A stretch of DNA of 64,000 bases from Pseudomonas oligotrophica (lineage in GTDB: Bacteria > Pseudomonadota > Gammaproteobacteria > Pseudomonadales > Pseudomonadaceae), in assembly GCF_021726475.1 (NCBI RefSeq), contig NZ_JAKJRU010000009.1, positions 62,001-126,000 on the forward strand. Direction: 5' to 3'. Position numbers and translations under genes: made by a program. Shown here piece by piece: positions 7,428 through 17,377 of this stretch. The notes under the pieces are model-generated. The model searched no databases. It saw only the letters and a list, made by a program, of their open reading frames with translations, and had not been told where the DNA came from. Every line of letters starts with the position of its first letter. Positions within the stretch are counted from its first letter, which is position 1.

Positions 7428-8753
7428 ATGACCTTCGCCTCCCTCGGCCTGATCGAACCGCTGCTGCGGACCCTGGAAACCCTCGACTACCGCCAGCCGA
7501 CGCCGATCCAGGCCCAGGCCATTCCTGCCGTGCTCAAGGGCCGCGACCTGATGGGCGCGGCGCAGACCGGCACCGGCAAGACCGCCGGCTTCGCCCTGCC
7601 CGTACTGCAAAGGCTGTGCACCGACGGGCCGAAGGTGGCCGGCAATTCGGTCCGCGCGCTGGTGCTGGTGCCGACCCGCGAACTGGCCGAGCAGGTGCAC
7701 CAGAGCCTGCGCACCTACGGCCAGGCGCTGCCGCTGCGCAGCTATGCGGTGTACGGCGGGGTCAGCCTCAACCCGCAGATGCTCGCCCTGCGCAAGGGTA
7801 TCGACGTGCTGGTCGCCACCCCCGGGCGGCTGCTCGACCTGTACCGGCAGAACGCGGTGAAGTTCGCCCAGCTGCAGATCCTGGTGCTCGACGAGGCCGA
7901 CCGCATGCTCGACCTCGGCTTCGCCCGCGAGCTGGACGAACTGTTCGCCGCGCTGCCGAAACGGCGCCAGACGCTGCTGTTCTCGGCGACCTTCTCCGAC
8001 GCCATCCGCCAGCTGGCCGGCGAGCTGCTGCGCGACCCGCTGTCGATCGAGGTCAGCCCGCGCAACGCCGCGGCGAAGACGGTCAAGCAGTGGCTGATGC
8101 CGGTGGACAAGAAGCGCAAGACCGAGCTGTTCCTGCAACTGCTGGGCGAGCGCCGCTGGGGCCAGGTGCTGGTCTTCGCCAGGACGCGCAAGGGCGTCGA
8201 TGCACTGGTCGAGGCGCTCGCGCAGGCCGGCATCGCCGCCGACTCGATCCATGGCGACAAGCCGCAGCCCAGCCGCCTGCGCGCGCTGGAGCGCTTCAAG
8301 GCCGGCGAGGTGCAGGTGTTGGTGGCCACCGATGTCGCCGCCCGCGGGCTGGACATCCAGGACCTGCCGCAGGTGGTCAACTTCGATCTGCCGATCGTCG
8401 CCGAGGACTATGTGCACCGCATCGGCCGTACCGGCCGTGCCGGCGCCAGTGGCGAGGCGGTCTCGCTGGTCGCCGCCGACGAGGTCGACCAGCTGGCGGC
8501 GATCGAGACGCTGATCGGCCAACTGCTGGTGCGTCACGAGCACGCCGACTTCATTCCCGAGCATCGCGTGCCGGCCACCGCCGTGGGCGGCCAGGTGATC
8601 AAGAAGCCGAAGAAGCCGAAAAAACCCAAGGAGGTGCCTGGCAAGGGGCGTATCCACCTGGGCAACTGGTTCGACGAGAACGAAAAGCCCAACGCCCGGC
8701 CGGTGCGCAAGGCGCCGAGCCTGGGCGGCAAGCCGGCGAAGAACAAGCGCTGA
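7428..8753 (+). CDS. rhlE: ATP-dependent RNA helicase RhlE (DEAD-box)
   Basis: A 441-residue cytosolic RNA helicase. The Q-motif is at residues 3-28 (FASLGL...PTPIQAQ), motif I AQTGTGKT at 45-52, Ia PTRELAEQV, Ib TPGRLLD, II VLDEADRM near 153, III SATFS, IV VFART, V ATDVAARGLDI and VI HRIGRTGRAG. The C-terminus is a short Lys/Pro-rich tail (KKPKKPKKPK) typical of RhlE/RhlB-type helicases that interact with RNA or ribosomes. The ATG at 7428 starts directly at the Q-motif; an upstream in-frame start adds seven unconserved residues. An extended -10-like TGCTAGAAT lies about 45 nt upstream. It faces the flavoprotein gene, 12 nt from its stop. Confidence 0.93.
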   Translation: MTFASLGLIEPLLRTLETLDYRQPTPIQAQAIPAVLKGRDLMGAAQTGTGKTAGFALPVLQRLCTDGPKVAGNSVRALVLVPTRELAEQVHQSLRTYGQALPLRSYAVYGGVSLNPQMLALRKGIDVLVATPGRLLDLYRQNAVKFAQLQILVLDEADRMLDLGFARELDELFAALPKRRQTLLFSATFSDAIRQLAGELLRDPLSIEVSPRNAAAKTVKQWLMPVDKKRKTELFLQLLGERRWGQVLVFARTRKGVDALVEALAQAGIAADSIHGDKPQPSRLRALERFKAGEVQVLVATDVAARGLDIQDLPQVVNFDLPIVAEDYVHRIGRTGRAGASGEAVSLVAADEVDQLAAIETLIGQLLVRHEHADFIPEHRVPATAVGGQVIKKPKKPKKPKEVPGKGRIHLGNWFDENEKPNARPVRKAPSLGGKPAKNKR

Positions 8754-8765
8754 CCCGCGCCAGCC

Positions 8766-9995
8766 TCAGCGCCCGGCCAGCCAGCGCAGCATGCCCTCGG
8801 CGGCGGCGCGACCGCTGGCAAGGCAGGCGGTCAGCAGGTAGCCGCCGGTGGGCGCCTCCCAGTCGAGCATCTCGCCGGCACAGAACACGCCGGGCAGCCG
8901 GCGCAGCATCAGGTTTTCGTCCAGTTCGGCGAAGCGCACGCCGCCGGCGCTGCTGATGGCTTCGTCCAGCGGCCGCGGGCGCAGCAGGGTGATCGGCAGG
9001 GCCTTGATCGCCGCGGCCAGCGCCTGCGGGTCGCCGAAGGTCGCGGCATCGGTCAGTTCGCGCAGCAGCGCGGCCTTGACCCCGTCCAGGCGCAGCTGGC
9101 GATGCAGGTGCTTGGCCATCGACTGCGAGCCGCGCGGCCGCGCCAGCGCCTGGGCGATCTGCGCGGCGGAGCGGTCGGGCAGCAGGTCCAGTTCGACCCG
9201 GGCGTTGCCGCTGCGGTTGATGGCCTCGCGAATCTCTGCTGACAGCGCATACACCAGGCTGCCCTCGATGCCGCTGGCGGTGAGCACGAACTCGCCGCGC
9301 CGCGGCGTGCAACCCGGCAGCGCCAGGGCGACGGTCTTCAGCGGTGCGCCGGCGAACTTTCCGCGCAGGTGCTCGCTCCAGCCGCTGACCTCGAAGCCAC
9401 AGTTGGCCGGCTGCAGCCGGGCGACCGCCACGCCGCGGGCTTCCAGCAGCGGCACCCAGGCGCCGTCCGAGCCGAGCCGGGCCCAGCTGCCGCCGCCGAG
9501 GGCGAGCAGGGTGGCCGCCGGCGCCGGGTGGACCTCGCCGTCGGCGCCGGCGATGCGCAGCGCGCCCTGGTCGTCCCAGCCCAGCCAGCGATGGCGGGTG
9601 TGGATCTGCACGCCGGCCTCGCGCAGGCGCTTGAGCCAGGCGCGCAACAGCGGTGCGGCCTTCATGTCGGTGGGGAAGACCCGGCCGGAGCTGCCGACGA
9701 AGGTGTCGATGCCCAGCGCATGGATCCACTGGCGCAGCGCGTCCGGGGCGAAGGCCTCGAGCATCGGCTGCAGCGCGGCCCGGGCTTCGCGGTAGCGGCC
9801 GAGGAAGTCGGCGAAGGGCTCGGCGTGGGTGATGTTCATGCCGCCGACGCCGGCGAGCAGGAACTTGCGCCCCACCGAGGGCATGGCGTCGTAGAGATCC
9901 ACGCGCAGCCCGGCGCGGGCGAGCACTTCGGCGGCCATCAGCCCGGCAGGGCCGCCGCCGACGATGGCGATGCGGGAGGCGGAATCGGCGCTCAT
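8766..9995 (-). CDS. TIGR03862/YhiN-family FAD-dependent flavoprotein
   Basis: A 409-residue HI0933/YhiN-family flavoprotein. The N-terminal dinucleotide-binding motif IAIVGGGPAGLMAAEVLARAG (residues 8-28) is followed by the family block GRKFLLAGVGGMNITHAEP, an internal GGGSWARLGSDG, and a C-terminal FAD contact GVFCAGEMLDWEAPTGGYLL. This HI0933 family includes BaiN-like proteins, but the substrate of this subgroup is unknown. The ATG at 9995 precedes the nucleotide-binding fold immediately; upstream in-frame codons are Arg-rich and not family-like. It is a monocistronic gene convergent with rhlE. Confidence 0.85.
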   Translation of the reverse strand: MSADSASRIAIVGGGPAGLMAAEVLARAGLRVDLYDAMPSVGRKFLLAGVGGMNITHAEPFADFLGRYREARAALQPMLEAFAPDALRQWIHALGIDTFVGSSGRVFPTDMKAAPLLRAWLKRLREAGVQIHTRHRWLGWDDQGALRIAGADGEVHPAPAATLLALGGGSWARLGSDGAWVPLLEARGVAVARLQPANCGFEVSGWSEHLRGKFAGAPLKTVALALPGCTPRRGEFVLTASGIEGSLVYALSAEIREAINRSGNARVELDLLPDRSAAQIAQALARPRGSQSMAKHLHRQLRLDGVKAALLRELTDAATFGDPQALAAAIKALPITLLRPRPLDEAISSAGGVRFAELDENLMLRRLPGVFCAGEMLDWEAPTGGYLLTACLASGRAAAEGMLRWLAGR

Positions 9996-10142
9996 CTGCA
10001 ATGCTCTGTGAATGGGAGGCGCGCATTGTAGCCGGCCGCCGCCCGCGCGGCTGCGACGACGCGGCAACGCCCGGCGCTTGACCGCCCCGGGCCCAGCCAC
10101 GATCCTTGCCGCCTTGTGGCAATCCTACCCGAGGACCGATTC

Positions 10143-10607
10143 ATGAAAGGCCAGGCACCGGTGGTCGACTACCTGAAGGAGCTGCTGCGCGGCGAGCTGG
10201 CGGCGCGCGACCAGTACTTCCTGCATTCGCGCATGTACGCCGACTGGGGCTTCGAGAAGCTCTACGAACGCATCAACCACGAGATGCAGGAGGAAACCGA
10301 GCATGCCGATGCGCTGCTGCAGCGCATCCTCTTCCTCGAGGGCACGCCGGACATGACGCCGGAGGCGATCCACCCGGGGCAGAACGTGCCGGACATGCTG
10401 CGCAGCGACCTGGCGCTGGAGTACCGCGTACGCGAGGCGCTGGCCAAGGGCATCGCCCTGGCCGAGAGCCACGGCGACTACGTGACCCGCGACATCCTCG
10501 CCGCGCAGCTGCACGACACCGAGGAAGACCATGCCTACTGGCTGGAGCAGCAGCTCGGCCTGATCGACCGCGTCGGCCTGCAGAACTACCTGCAGTCCCA
10601 GGCCTGA
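10143..10607 (+). CDS. ftnA: Bacterioferritin-family ferritin lacking the haem Met (FtnA-like)
   Basis: A 154-residue four-helix iron-storage protein, assembling in the family into a 24-mer shell. Ferroxidase ligands match E. coli Bfr numbering: E18, E51, H54, and the later EED-H block ([16 protein letters not shown]). Position 52, the haem-ligating Met of bacterioferritin, is Thr (motif EETEHAD), as in P. aeruginosa FtnA, so haem binding between subunits is unlikely although databases often label this group bacterioferritin. GAGGA precedes the ATG at 10143 by 8 nt. An earlier in-frame start at 10116 would lie upstream of that site. It stands beside the copper cluster but on its own. Confidence 0.88.
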   Translation: MKGQAPVVDYLKELLRGELAARDQYFLHSRMYADWGFEKLYERINHEMQEETEHADALLQRILFLEGTPDMTPEAIHPGQNVPDMLRSDLALEYRVREALAKGIALAESHGDYVTRDILAAQLHDTEEDHAYWLEQQLGLIDRVGLQNYLQSQA

Positions 10608-10644
10608 CCGGCGCGCCGGCGCCGCCCTGGCGTGGCTGCCGGCC

Positions 10645-11049
10645 TCACCCCTCGCAACAGCCGCCCGACTCCAGCTCGCGCAGGATCGGGCAGTCCGGTC
10701 GATGGTCGCCCGAGCAATGGTCGACCAGCTCTTGCAGGGTGTCGCGCAGCGACACCAGCTCGGCGATGCGCCGGTTCAGCGTCTCGATATGCGCGCCGGC
10801 CAGCGCCTTGACGTCGGCGCTGGCGCGCTGGCGGTCCTGCCACAGCGCCAGCAGCTTGCCGACTTCCTCCAGCGAGAAGCCGAGGTCGCGCGAGCGCTTG
10901 ATGAATGCCAGGCGGTGCAGGTCGTCCTCGCTGTAGCGCCGATAGCCATTGGCCCCGCGCCCGGCGGGGCTGATCAGCCCGATGGACTCGTAGTAGCGGA
11001 TCATCTTCGCCGACAGCCCGCTGCGGCTGGCGGCCTGGCCGATGTTCAT
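10645..11049 (-). CDS. cueR: Copper-responsive MerR-family activator CueR
   Basis: A 134-residue MerR-type transcriptional activator. The N-terminal winged helix reads [21 protein letters not shown]. The Cu(I) site residues C112 and C120 are in the same positions as in E. coli CueR ([10 protein letters not shown]), and S77 marks selectivity for monovalent metals, distinguishing it from ZntR/MerR. A CC pair near the C-terminus also occurs in other CueR proteins. Its ATG overlaps the copA stop by 4 nt, so copA-cueR are translated together. Predicted targets are the two CueR-type promoters at 13486-13570 serving copA-cueR and copZ. Confidence 0.95.
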   Translation of the reverse strand: MNIGQAASRSGLSAKMIRYYESIGLISPAGRGANGYRRYSEDDLHRLAFIKRSRDLGFSLEEVGKLLALWQDRQRASADVKALAGAHIETLNRRIAELVSLRDTLQELVDHCSGDHRPDCPILRELESGGCCEG

Positions 11050-13457
11050 GGCCGTTCCTCCCGGCGTTGCGCCCCGAGTATGCCCGGCTGCCAGCGCTTG
11101 AGCAGCAGGGCGTTGCTGATCACGCTGACGCTGGACATGGCCATCGCCGCGCCGGCCACCACCGGGCTGAGAAAGCCCAGCGCCGCCAGCGGGATGCCGA
11201 TCAGGTTGTAGATGAAGGCCCAGAACAGGTTCTGCTGGATCTTGCGGTAGGTGCGCCGGCTGATGTCCAGCGCGGCCGGCACCAGGCGCGGGTCGCCGCG
11301 CATCAGGGTGATGCCGGCGGCGTGCATGGCCACGTCGGTACCGCCGCCCATGGCGATGCCGACGTCGGCGGCGGCCAGCGCCGGGGCGTCATTGATGCCG
11401 TCGCCGACCATCGCCACGGTGGCGCCGCCGTGCTTCAGCGCCGCGACGGTGGCCGCCTTGTCGGCCGGCAGCACCTCGGCATGCACGTCGTCGATCCGCA
11501 GGGCTTCGGCCACCACCCGCGCGCTGCCGCGGTTGTCGCCGGTGATCAGGTGGCTGCGGATGTGCCGCCCGTGCAGCGCGGCCACGGCGGCCGCCGCACC
11601 GTCCTTGAGGCTGTCGCCAAAGGCGAACAGGGCGAGCACGCGGGCTGCCGGGGCGCGTTCGATGAGCCAGGACAGCGTACGGCCCTCGGCTTCCCAGCGC
11701 TGCGCCTGCTCGCCCAGGGCACCAGCGGCCAGGCCGCTCTCCTCGAGCAGGCGACGGTTGCCCAGGGCCAGTTCGCGACCTTCCAGCTGGCCGGCGATAC
11801 CGCGCCCGGCCAGCGCCTGGCTGGCCTGGACCTCGGGCAGGGCGATCTCCAGCGCGCCGCAGCGCTCGATCACCGCGCGTGCCAGCGGATGCTCGCTGCC
11901 GCGCTGCAGCGCGCCGGCCAGGCGCAGCACCTCGCGCTCGTCGCCGGCGACGGCCTGCAGGTGGACGATCTCCGGCTTGCCGGAGGTGAGGGTGCCGGTC
12001 TTGTCGAAGGCGACCGCGGTGACCGCGTGGGCGATCTCCAGGGCTTCGGGGGCCTTGATCAGGATGCCGTGGCGGGCCGCGACGCCGGTGCCGGCCATGA
12101 TCGCCGCGGGCGTCGCCAGGCCGAGTGCGCAGGGGCAGGCGATGACCAGCACCGCGACGGCATTGATCAGCGCGGTTTCGACCGGCGCGCCGGCCAGCAG
12201 CCAGCCGGCCAGGGTCGCCAGGGCGATCACCAGCACGGCCGGGACGAACACCTGGCTGACCCGGTCGACCAGCTTCTGGATCGGCGCCTTGGCCGCCTGG
12301 GCGTCCTCCACCAGGCGGATGATGCGCGCCAGCACCGTCTCGCCGCCGAGCGCGGTGGCGCGCACCAGCAGGCGCCCCTCACCGTTGATCGCACCGCCGG
12401 TGATACGGTCGCCGGGCTGCTTGTCGACCGGCAGGCTCTCGCCGCTGATCAGCGCCTCGTCGGCCTGGCTGCTGCCCTCGACCACCTCGCCATCGACGGG
12501 AAAGCGCTCGCCCGGCTTCACCACGACGACATCGCCGAGCACCAGGGCGGCGATCGCGACCTCTTCCTCGCGGCCGTCCACCAGGCGCCGGGCGCGCTCG
12601 GGGCGCAGTGCTTCCAGTGCGCGGATGGCGGCGCTGGTCTGGCGCTTGGCGCGACTTTCCAGGTACTTGCCGAGCAGCACCAGCGCGATGACCACCGCCG
12701 AGGCTTCGAAGTAGAGGTGCGGCATCTGCCCGGCCGGCGTCGCCCACCACTGGTACAGGCTCAGGCCGTAGCCGGCGCTGGTGCCCAGGGCGACCAGCAG
12801 GTCCATGTTGCCGGCGCGAGCACGCACCGCCTTCCAGCCGGCCACGTAGAAGCGGGCGCCGAGGACGAACTGCACCGGTGTGGCCAGCAGCCACTGCAGC
12901 CACGGCGGCAGCATCCAGTGCTGGCCGAACAGGTCGGCGAACATCGGCACCACCAGCGGCGCGGCGAGCAGCAGGGCGGCGATCACTGCCAGCCGTTCGC
13001 GGCGCAGGCGCTGCTCGGCGCCATCCGTGGCGGGGCGCTCGGCGCCCGCCAGCTGCGCCTGGTAGCCGGCCGCGACGACGGCCTCGACCAGCACCTGCGG
13101 ATCGAGGCTGGCGAGGGCCTGCACCTGCGCGCGTTCGCTGGCCAGGTTGACTGCCGCGCTGCGCACCCCGGGCACCTTGCGCAGCGCGCGCTCGACGCGG
13201 CCGACGCAGCTGGCGCAGGTCATGCCGCCCAGGAGCAGCTCGTGGCTGCTCAGGGCGACGCCGTAGCCGGCCTTTTCCACGGCCTCGATCAGCGCTTCCA
13301 CGGAGCTTGCGCCGGTCTCCACGTGGACCTGCTCGCGGGCCAGGTTGACGGTCGCCGACTGCACCTCGGGCAGCTTGCGCAGGGCGCGCTCGATGCGCCC
13401 GGCGCAGCTGGCGCAGGTCATGCCGGTGACCGGCAGGGTGTAGCTGGTCTGGGTCAT
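11046..13457 (-). CDS. copA: Cu(I)-exporting P1B-type ATPase CopA
   Basis: An 803-residue inner-membrane pump exporting cytosolic Cu(I). Two N-terminal metal-binding domains each carry GMTCASC (around residues 12-18 and 78-84). The membrane CPC motif is in [15 protein letters not shown], the phosphorylated Asp in [11 protein letters not shown], the HP locus in SEHPLARAV and the hinge in [20 protein letters not shown]. The start at 13457 is supported by GGGAGAGAG 3 nt upstream and the family N-terminus [15 protein letters not shown]; a longer reading frame extends across the promoter. It is the first gene of copA-cueR, divergent from copZ, and driven by a MerR-type promoter with a CueR operator. 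Confidence 0.96.
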   Translation of the reverse strand: MTQTSYTLPVTGMTCASCAGRIERALRKLPEVQSATVNLAREQVHVETGASSVEALIEAVEKAGYGVALSSHELLLGGMTCASCVGRVERALRKVPGVRSAAVNLASERAQVQALASLDPQVLVEAVVAAGYQAQLAGAERPATDGAEQRLRRERLAVIAALLLAAPLVVPMFADLFGQHWMLPPWLQWLLATPVQFVLGARFYVAGWKAVRARAGNMDLLVALGTSAGYGLSLYQWWATPAGQMPHLYFEASAVVIALVLLGKYLESRAKRQTSAAIRALEALRPERARRLVDGREEEVAIAALVLGDVVVVKPGERFPVDGEVVEGSSQADEALISGESLPVDKQPGDRITGGAINGEGRLLVRATALGGETVLARIIRLVEDAQAAKAPIQKLVDRVSQVFVPAVLVIALATLAGWLLAGAPVETALINAVAVLVIACPCALGLATPAAIMAGTGVAARHGILIKAPEALEIAHAVTAVAFDKTGTLTSGKPEIVHLQAVAGDEREVLRLAGALQRGSEHPLARAVIERCGALEIALPEVQASQALAGRGIAGQLEGRELALGNRRLLEESGLAAGALGEQAQRWEAEGRTLSWLIERAPAARVLALFAFGDSLKDGAAAAVAALHGRHIRSHLITGDNRGSARVVAEALRIDDVHAEVLPADKAATVAALKHGGATVAMVGDGINDAPALAAADVGIAMGGGTDVAMHAAGITLMRGDPRLVPAALDISRRTYRKIQQNLFWAFIYNLIGIPLAALGFLSPVVAGAAMAMSSVSVISNALLLKRWQPGILGAQRREERP

Positions 13458-13485
13458 CTGCTCTCTCCCGGATCGATTGCTGCAA

Positions 13486-13517
13486 AGCTTTGACCTTGAC
13501 CCTGTGGGAAGGTCAAG
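13486..13517 (-). promoter_or_regulatory. CueR-type promoter/operator of copA-cueR
   Basis: On the minus strand TTGACC (13511-13516) is a -35 box followed by exactly 19 nt and a weak -10, AAAGCT (13486-13491). The long spacer holds the dyad CTTGACC...GGTCAAGG characteristic of CueR sites. MerR-family activators untwist such overlong spacers, so this is the expected copper-inducible promoter for copA-cueR. Confidence 0.8.
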
Positions 13518-13539
13518 CCCGGGCGGCAATTCGGCGCAG

Positions 13540-13570
13540 TTGACCTTGCCCCGGTGGCAGGGTCGACAAT
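13540..13570 (+). promoter_or_regulatory. CueR-type promoter/operator of copZ
   Basis: TTGACC at 13540-13545, a 19-nt spacer and GACAAT at 13565-13570 form a MerR-class promoter reading towards copZ, 30 nt upstream of its start. The spacer carries TTGACCTTGCCCC and GGCAGGGTCGAC, the CueR dyad. It is independent of the copA promoter, so the two divergent units each have their own operator within 85 bp. Confidence 0.82.
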
Positions 13571-13599
13571 CGCCGCGACAACCGATGAGGAGGTATCCG

Positions 13600-13791
13600 A
13601 TGCAAGTCTTCAAGGTGACAGGCATGACCTGCGGCCACTGCGAGCGCGCGGTGATCCAGGCGATCAAGGCGCTCGATGCGCAGGCCGAGGTCAAGGTCGA
13701 CCTGGCCGCCGGTACGGTGAGCGTCGCGGGGGCGCCGAGCGAACAGGCGATCCGCGCGGCGATCGAGGAAGAGGGCTACCGGGTCGACTGA
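13600..13791 (+). CDS. copZ: Copper chaperone CopZ (HMA domain)
   Basis: A 63-residue single heavy-metal-associated domain with the Cu(I)-binding loop GMTCGHC at residues 8-14 and the beta-alpha-beta-beta-alpha-beta pattern of Atx1-like chaperones. GAGGAGG lies 6 nt before the ATG, a very strong ribosome binding site. It delivers or buffers cytosolic Cu(I) for CopA, whose own N-terminal domains have CASC in place of CGHC. It lies divergent to copA behind a CueR-type promoter. The short gap (8 nt) to the convergent TetR gene matches the copZ-nalD order of P. aeruginosa. Confidence 0.95.
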   Translation: MQVFKVTGMTCGHCERAVIQAIKALDAQAEVKVDLAAGTVSVAGAPSEQAIRAAIEEEGYRVD

Positions 13792-13799
13792 GGCCTTGC

Positions 13800-14450
13800 T
13801 CAGCCGGCACCGCCCGCCGGCACCACCTGTTCCCAGTCGCGGATCAGCCCGCGGAACAGCGGGTCGACCAGCGCCGCGGTGTCGCCGATCGGGTCGAACA
13901 GCGCGTTGTCGCGGGTCCAGTCACTGAACAGCCCGACGATCAGCGCGTGCATCGAGCGCGCCGCCAGCCGCGGCGTGACGCCCGGCAGCAGGCGGTCGGC
14001 GGCCTTGCTGAACAGCGTCTCGCACAGCTCGATGAACTGGTTGATGAAGGCTTCGTGGCGCTCCTGGGCGTCGCGCAGTTCCTCGGTGAACTCGCAGCGG
14101 TGCAGCAGGATGGTGAACACCCGGCGCTTCTGCGGATTGCTGCCCAGCGCAGTCAGCCCCTCGCAGAAGAGTTCGCGCAGCACGCGCAATGCGCCGAGCG
14201 GGTCGCGTTCCTCGCAGGCGCTCAGGCGCTCGGCGATCTGCTCGGGCGGCAGGCGTACCTGGTCGAGCATCGCGTGGAACAGGTGCGCCTTGTTTTCGAA
14301 GTGCCAGTAGACCGCGCCGCGCGTCACCCCGGCGTCACGGGCGATCTGGTCGAGGCTGGTGTGCGCCACGCCACGCTCGAGGAACAGCCGTTCGGCAGAT
14401 TCGAGGATGGCCAGGCGGGTCTTCTCGGCGTCTTCTTTGGTTCGACGCAT
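13800..14450 (-). CDS. TetR/AcrR-family efflux regulator, NalD/TtgR-like
   Basis: A 216-residue repressor with the TetR helix-turn-helix at about residues 11-57 (RLAILESAERLFLERG, then DQIARDAGVTRGAVYWHFENK) and an all-helical ligand-binding domain. The MRRTKEDAEKTR start, EFTEELRDAQERHEAF segment and C-terminal DPLFRGLIRDWE resemble NalD of P. aeruginosa, which represses the MexAB-OprM pump. The neighbours copZ and a Bcr-type MFS exporter are also those of nalD, supporting orthology. I prefer the ATG at 14450, which has GGAG 6 nt upstream, over 14456. No pump operon is in the window, so its target is inferred. Likely it also regulates the divergent exporter. Confidence 0.8.
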   Translation of the reverse strand: MRRTKEDAEKTRLAILESAERLFLERGVAHTSLDQIARDAGVTRGAVYWHFENKAHLFHAMLDQVRLPPEQIAERLSACEERDPLGALRVLRELFCEGLTALGSNPQKRRVFTILLHRCEFTEELRDAQERHEAFINQFIELCETLFSKAADRLLPGVTPRLAARSMHALIVGLFSDWTRDNALFDPIGDTAALVDPLFRGLIRDWEQVVPAGGAG

Positions 14451-14528
14451 CGACATCTCCAGGCAGTGGCCGCGCCGCCGTGCCGGCGGGGCTGGCGAAA
14501 CGGTGACGGGCTGTCTGTCGTTTTGCAG

Positions 14529-14575
14529 GTTTACAATCGGCGGTGTATGTAACAGCATCTTCGGCTCGTGTAAAC
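14529..14575. promoter_or_regulatory. Possible TetR operator in the divergent regulator-exporter gap
   Basis: GTTTACA at 14529-14535 and TGTAAAC at 14569-14575 are exact inverted half-sites, with another half-site-like TATGTAAC at 14546-14553 between them. TtgR/NalD-type operators have similar TTTACA/TGTAA half-sites. The 182-nt gap between the two divergent starts would be the natural place for autoregulation. No binding evidence is available from sequence. Confidence 0.4.
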
Positions 14576-14632
14576 GCCTGTGCGCCAGTTCGCGGGCGCA
14601 GATCGCCCACCTTTCTGCCTGACGAGCCTGCA

Positions 14633-15805
14633 ATGCCTCTGCGGATCCTGCTTATCCTGGGCGCGCTCAGCGCCTTCGGCCCGCTGGCCATCGACATGTA
14701 CCTGCCGGCCTTCCCGGCGCTGGCCAGGGCCTTTGCCACCGACGTCGAGCAGGTCCAGTTGTCGCTGGCCGCCTATTTCGTCGGCCTCGCCCTCGGCCAG
14801 CTGGTATACGGCCCGCTGGCCGACCGCTACGGCCGGCGCCGGCCGCTGCTGGCGGGTGTCGCGCTGTTCGCCATGGCCTCGCTGGCGGCAGCCTTCGCGC
14901 CATCGCTGGAGTGGCTGGTCGCCGCGCGCTTCGTCCAGGCCCTGGGCGGTTGCGCGGGAATGGTGATCGCCCGCGCGGTGGTGCGCGACCGCTGCGATCC
15001 GCTGGCCAGCGCCAAGGTGTTCTCGCAACTGATGCTGGTGATGGGCCTGGCGCCGATCCTCGCGCCGGTGGCCGGCGGTGCGCTGCTGGCCAGCTCTGGC
15101 TGGCAGGCGATCTTCGTGCTGCTGGCGCTGTTCGGTGCGGCCTGCCTGCTGGCGGTTCTGCTGTGGCTGCCGGAAACCATCCCGGCGGATCAGCCGCGGG
15201 CGCCGATCAGTGGGGCGCTGGGCAAGTACCGCGGGCTGTTCGCCGATCGCTTCTTCATCGGCCACGCGCTGAGCGGCGGGCTGTGCATGGGCGGGATGTT
15301 CGCCTACATCGCCGGCTCGCCGTTCGTGTTCATCGAACTCTACGGGGTGCCGGCCGAGCACTACGGCTGGCTGTTCGGCATCAACGCCGCCGGTTTCATC
15401 CTGATGGCGCAGGTCAACGTGCGGCTTATGCGCTGGCGCGGGCCGGAGTTCTGGGTGCGTCGCTGGGTGTGGTTCTACTTCGCCAGCGCCTTGCTGCTGC
15501 TGGCCATCGCCGCGGCGCGGCCGGTGGCGCTCTGGCCGCTGCTGATCCCGCTGTTCGGCTGCGTGGCGTCGCTCGGCTGCCTGCTGCCCAACGCGACCGC
15601 CTGTGCCATGGCCGACCAGCGGGCCAACGCCGGCAGCGCCTCGGCACTGCTCGGCAGCCTGCAGTTCAGCCTGGCGGCCACCGCGGCCACGCTGGTCGGT
15701 GCGCTGCACGACGGCACGGCAGTACCGATGGCGGCGGTGATCGCCGCGTGTGGGTTGCTGGCGGCGCTGGTGGCCTACGCCACCGCACGCGCCACCAGCG
15801 GCTGA
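14633..15805 (+). CDS. Bcr/CflA-family MFS drug exporter
   Basis: A 390-residue inner-membrane transporter with twelve predicted helices. The start LRILLILGALSAFGPLAIDMYLPAFP is the typical Bcr/CflA N-terminus, MFS motif A is YGPLADRYGRRRPLL, and the motif C region of antiporters is MGLAPILAPVAGGAL. The family exports bicyclomycin, chloramphenicol and related drugs by proton antiport; the substrate here is unknown. The ATG at 14633 begins directly before helix 1; an upstream in-frame start lies in the promoter region. Divergent from the NalD-like regulator, which may repress it. Confidence 0.88.
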   Translation: MPLRILLILGALSAFGPLAIDMYLPAFPALARAFATDVEQVQLSLAAYFVGLALGQLVYGPLADRYGRRRPLLAGVALFAMASLAAAFAPSLEWLVAARFVQALGGCAGMVIARAVVRDRCDPLASAKVFSQLMLVMGLAPILAPVAGGALLASSGWQAIFVLLALFGAACLLAVLLWLPETIPADQPRAPISGALGKYRGLFADRFFIGHALSGGLCMGGMFAYIAGSPFVFIELYGVPAEHYGWLFGINAAGFILMAQVNVRLMRWRGPEFWVRRWVWFYFASALLLLAIAAARPVALWPLLIPLFGCVASLGCLLPNATACAMADQRANAGSASALLGSLQFSLAATAATLVGALHDGTAVPMAAVIAACGLLAALVAYATARATSG

Positions 15806-15967
15806 TCAGCCGGCCTTGGGCAGCGCGTGCGGCTCGGCGATGCGGCGCTGCAGGGTGGCGACGAAGTGGCGCGCCTCGGCCTCGCTGCGAAAGCTCACCC
15901 GGTGATGGTCGAGGTCGACCTGCCAGCGGTTCTCGGTCGAACGAAGCGGACGAATGTTGATCTTCAT
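15806..15967 (-). CDS. Small conserved-looking hypothetical protein (53 aa)
   Basis: A 53-codon gene starting MKINIRPLRSTENRWQVDL and ending LPKAG. GGGAG lies 9 nt before the ATG, and the stop abuts the stop of the convergent exporter gene. It contains no signal peptide or membrane segment and is rich in Arg and His, with alternating beta-like and helical halves (RSEAEARHFVATLQRRIAEPH). I recognise no domain. It lies between two convergent units and 90 nt downstream of the deaminase gene on the same strand, so it may be the tail of that transcript. Confidence 0.65.
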   Translation of the reverse strand: MKINIRPLRSTENRWQVDLDHHRVSFRSEAEARHFVATLQRRIAEPHALPKAG

Positions 15968-16057
15968 CAGGATCACTCCCGGCTTGGCAAAAAGGGGGCT
16001 TCACCATAGGCCCGGCCGCCCCGGTCGCGTTTGACCGGGGTCATGCCTGGGGCTGCG

Positions 16058-17377
<1,320 letters not shown>

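Noticed and set aside
11067-13493. 808-codon plus-strand frame opposite copA
   Set aside because: Antisense to a fully motif-supported CopA; Gln/Ala/Gly/His-rich shadow.
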